Assembly: GCF_003086295.3 (NCBI RefSeq)
Contig: NC_092048.1
Location: 93,042,626 to 93,106,625, forward strand
Direction of reading: 5' to 3'
Source of the DNA: Arachis hypogaea
Taxonomy: Eukaryota; Streptophyta; Magnoliopsida; Fabales; Fabaceae
DNA: 64,000 nt
Below the pieces are notes generated by a model. The model saw only the letters and a program-made list of their open reading frames with translations, did not search any database and was not told the origin of the DNA. Shown in pieces: positions 61,501 through 64,000 of the stretch. Every line of letters begins with the position of its first letter. Positions within the stretch are counted from its first letter, which is position 1. Made by a program: the position numbers and the translations under genes.

Positions 61501-63894
61501 TGATGCCAAGGCATCTTAGGCTAGTTTCACTAGCCTTTTTCTTTTATTTTTAGTTGTTTTATGCATTTTCTTGAGCCTTAAGTAATCATTTGGGCCAAAT
61601 AGTCATGCTTGTCTTAAATCATTCAACATGAAGATTTTGATGCAAATTCCATGAGTTTTTAGTTATATTCCTCGAATGCTATGAATGGAAGAATTCTCAT
61701 GAATTTTAGCAAGACTTTGATGCAGTTGTTTGGATGATTTCAGGGAAGAAGAGGCTAGGCAAGGAAGCAACAAAATCAATAAAGGAAGCTTGAATATCAC
61801 ATGTGGAGTTTAAGCTCCAGTTTAAGCTTAAACTGGAGCTTAAACGCCAAAATCATGAAAGCTGAAAGTGGCGTTTAACTTCCAGTTTAACCTTAAACTG
61901 GAAGTTAAACGCCAGAATTGAGAAATGAACCAGGATGGCCTTCTTCCATTTCCACGTTTAAGCTTCAGTTTAACCTTAAACTGAAGCTTAAACGTGTTCG
62001 ACAATTCCACACTCCAGGGTTGCCTTCTTCCATTTCCACGTTTAAGCTTCAGTTTAACCTTAAACTGAAGCTTAAACGTGCTCGAGCTTGTGCCTCCAGG
62101 GAGTGCCAGCGTTTAAGCTCCAGTTTAAGCTTAAACTGGAGCTTAAACGTGTTATATGGAACAGCTTGACCATGCCTTCTTCAAACATAAATAACTTGAG
62201 CTACAAAACTCCAAATGAGGTGATTCAAAATGCATTGGAAAGAAGACATCTAGAGCTTTCCAAGCATATATGGCATGCATGGTGGATACTAAAAATTGAG
62301 GGAGAAAACAGCCCCATAATGTGCATAGAAGAGCATAGTACCAACATGCAATCAGGCCAGCTGACCTCTTCACCTTCCATGGAGTATAACTCGAGTTGTA
62401 GAACTCCAAATGATGCGATTCCAGTTGCATTGGAAAGTAGACATCCAGAGCTTTCCTACGATATATAGAAGTATGGGGTGGACAATGCAACTGAGCTCCC
62501 AAAATTGGCATTTTCGAGCACGTTTAAGTGACTTAAACATTGGCTTAAACGCTGTCAAACCAACCAGCAACCTTGTCACCTTCAATCAAGCATAACTTGA
62601 GCTATAGAGATCCAATTGAGGTGCTTCCAGTTGCGTTAGAAAGCTGACATCCATAGCTTTCCAACGAGGTATAATAGTCTATATTTGGCATCAAATTGGC
62701 AAGGTTGACAAGAGAACAAAGTGACGACTCAAGAAAGGGGGGTGCAACGTTTGAGTGTAGTTTAATGGATCATTATCCTTTTTGGATCAATTATGTCACT
62801 CTACCCTTCAAGCAAGCAAGGCCCATCAACAACACCAAATCAAGGCCACAAGAATCATCTAGAATAGTTTATTTTCATTTGATTGTAATTTGCTTTGAAT
62901 TTCATTTTCATTTTGTAATTTAGGGAGCCTATTTAAAGGCCTTAGTTTCTGCATTTGAGGGGGACTGGATGGAAGGGGAATCCAGCCCCTGAGGGGGACT
63001 TTTAACTTTTTTACAGAGAGAACTTTGGATCATTTTCTTTTAGTTTTGTAATTGAATTCAGAGCTATGACTCACTAAACCCCTTTCATTGGGTTAGGGAG
63101 CTCTATTGTAATTCAATGAATCAATAATAGTTTTATCTTCTTCTTTAATCTTTTCTCTTGAATTTTGTTAGAAAGCTTCTCGATCTAATTCCATTGGGTA
63201 GTTGTCTTGGGAAAGAAACTACCCATAATTGGAATCCTTCGGAACCTTGGGAAAGGAATGGAGGATTCATGCTAGAGAAGCTTTCTCACAGTGAATTGGA
63301 TTGGGGTTTGGATGGATATTGTGACATGTAATCCTACCAAATTGTGGTTCATGAAACTGTGTGGTATAATCAGTGATCGAGCATCATCTCTTCTTATGAA
63401 CATTTAAACCAAGGGATTGGAAATTTGTTTGTTTTTAGAGAGAATTGGTGAGCCAAGGGATTGGGATCCAATCATATAAGATTGCCAAGCAAAATTCAAT
63501 GAATGCATTGGTTGAGGAAGGGATAAAAGTTGTTTTGATTCGGAGATCTCAATATCTCCTAATACCCAATGAACTCCCCATTTCTGATCTACCACTTTCT
63601 CTTTACATTCTGCAATTAAATTCATGCAATCACCCCCATCCCTTTTAATTTCAGCAATTTAGCTTCTCGCTCTTTAATTCATGCAATTTTACATTCCGCA
63701 ATTCTCATCTAAATCTTGATTCCACTCAACTAGAACATACTTCTAATCCGAATTGCTCACTCAACCAATCCTTGTGGGATTCGACCTCACTCTATTGTGA
63801 GTTTTTACTTGACGATAACCGGTGCACTTGCCGGAAGGAATTTTGCCGATCGTGCAATTTCCTAAATCGTAGCATATCAAGTTTATGCACATCA
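61501..63894. repeat. Element K: solo LTR (2394 bp) inside element J
   Basis: TGATGCCAAGGCATC to TTATGCACATCA, with TGATG/CATCA inverted ends and a perfect AATGT duplication (61496-61500, 63895-63899). No PBS, polypurine tract or coding region inside. It therefore looks like an LTR left after recombination between two LTRs. Its first 30 bases hold two short hairpins and at 61808-62149 there are five long palindromes. A possible TATA box TATTTAAA is at 62931. The GTGGGATTCGACCTCACTC block near 63775 resembles the 3' part of the LTRs of G and H, so an Athila-like source is likely. Confidence 0.85.
61808..62149. repeat. Five long palindromes in solo LTR K
   Basis: 61808-61845 (38 bp, perfect), 61869-61914 (22-bp arms, 2-base centre), 61953-61996 and 62037-62080 (21-bp arms, 2-base centre each, near-identical copies) and 62110-62149 (40 bp, perfect). 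All contain GTTTAA and CAGTTTAA steps. Each could extrude as a cruciform or fold as an RNA hairpin. Confidence 0.95.
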
Positions 63895-63899
63895 AATGT

Positions 63900-64000
63900 G
63901 AACTTGAGGAAGCTTGGCAAGAGGTGGAACATAAAGTATCTTGCCAAGTGGTGGAAGCCTTCCAAAAAGGATGGACGGGAGTGGAGCGTATTTTGTCAAG
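63900..64000 (+). pseudogene. Element J polyprotein, continuation after K (runs off the window)
   Basis: In the frame left at 61500, the sequence after the AATGT duplication stays open for 33 codons to the window end (ELEEAWQEVEHKVSCQVVEA). It is acidic and fits the part of B ORF1 after DIEDFD (EEFTEEHKEMELAEPP). This supports the view that K split one continuous frame. Confidence 0.7.

Larger units (their letters stand above)
58468..64000 (+). mobile_element. Element J: non-autonomous element related to B, 5' part
   Basis: 5' LTR 58468-60153, tRNA-Asp PBS, then an ORF of the same unfamiliar family as B ORF1 in the place of gag. A solo LTR (K) interrupts the ORF. The remainder, including the 3' LTR, is beyond the window, so a pol gene downstream cannot be ruled out. 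It lies inside a MULE transposase pseudogene. Confidence 0.85.

Noticed and set aside
61501..61545. Hairpin GGCTAGT/ACTAGCC followed by T-run, like an intrinsic terminator
   Set aside because: This is plant LTR DNA; bacterial-type termination does not apply. Kept only as part of the palindrome-rich LTR.

Overview
This is repeat-dense plant nuclear DNA, almost certainly from a legume and most likely peanut (Arachis). That genus call is inference from the long Athila-type LTR elements with CG-rich palindromic LTR inserts and legume-like MITEs; no host gene pins the species. I see no cellular gene, rRNA or tRNA. About 59 of 64 kb is LTR retrotransposon in nested layers, and all coding capacity belongs to transposable elements.

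Layout. (1) 1-16759: 3' part of an old Tat/Retand-type Ty3-gypsy element (D): pol tail, an antisense accessory gene and a 3' LTR. An autonomous-type Athila element (A, 1326-14150, target duplication ACCTC) sits inside the antisense gene. (2) 16760-19142: unassigned AT-rich DNA with a Mutator-type MITE (17220-17651). (3) 19143-28982: element B, a large non-autonomous Athila-like element with no recognisable Gag or Pol; it carries an unfamiliar acidic/Pro-Tyr-rich polyprotein plus an ORF3. (4) 28983-56777: a small MITE split by Athila element C (29095-56727, duplication AGAGA). C's ORF3 was hit by two related gag-only elements in opposite orientations: G (38737-43396, minus, GACAC) and H (43655-53562, plus, GTAAC). 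(5) 56778-58467: unassigned DNA, a CACTA-like terminus and a broken MULE transposase. (6) 58468-64000: element J, related to B by its polyprotein, interrupted by a 2.4-kb solo LTR (K, AATGT); J runs off the window.

How the parts work together. A and C have the full gag-PR-RT-RH-INT order in one frame (now broken) and a separate ORF3. B, G/H and J lack polymerase and could only have moved using enzymes in trans. All use a tRNA-Asp type primer-binding site. A, B, C and H share cis architecture beyond standard LTR parts: a two-hairpin element just after the gag or gag-pol stop codon, a lineage-specific palindromic array, a pyrimidine tract, and a 6-7-bp hairpin with an RGGR tetraloop just before both the terminal polypurine tract and an internal copy of it. 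The stems change sequence while keeping pairing across elements, which is the most interesting signal in the window.

Limits: all coordinates and comparisons were made by eye from the sequence; no database or folding program was used. Family names rest on motif recognition.
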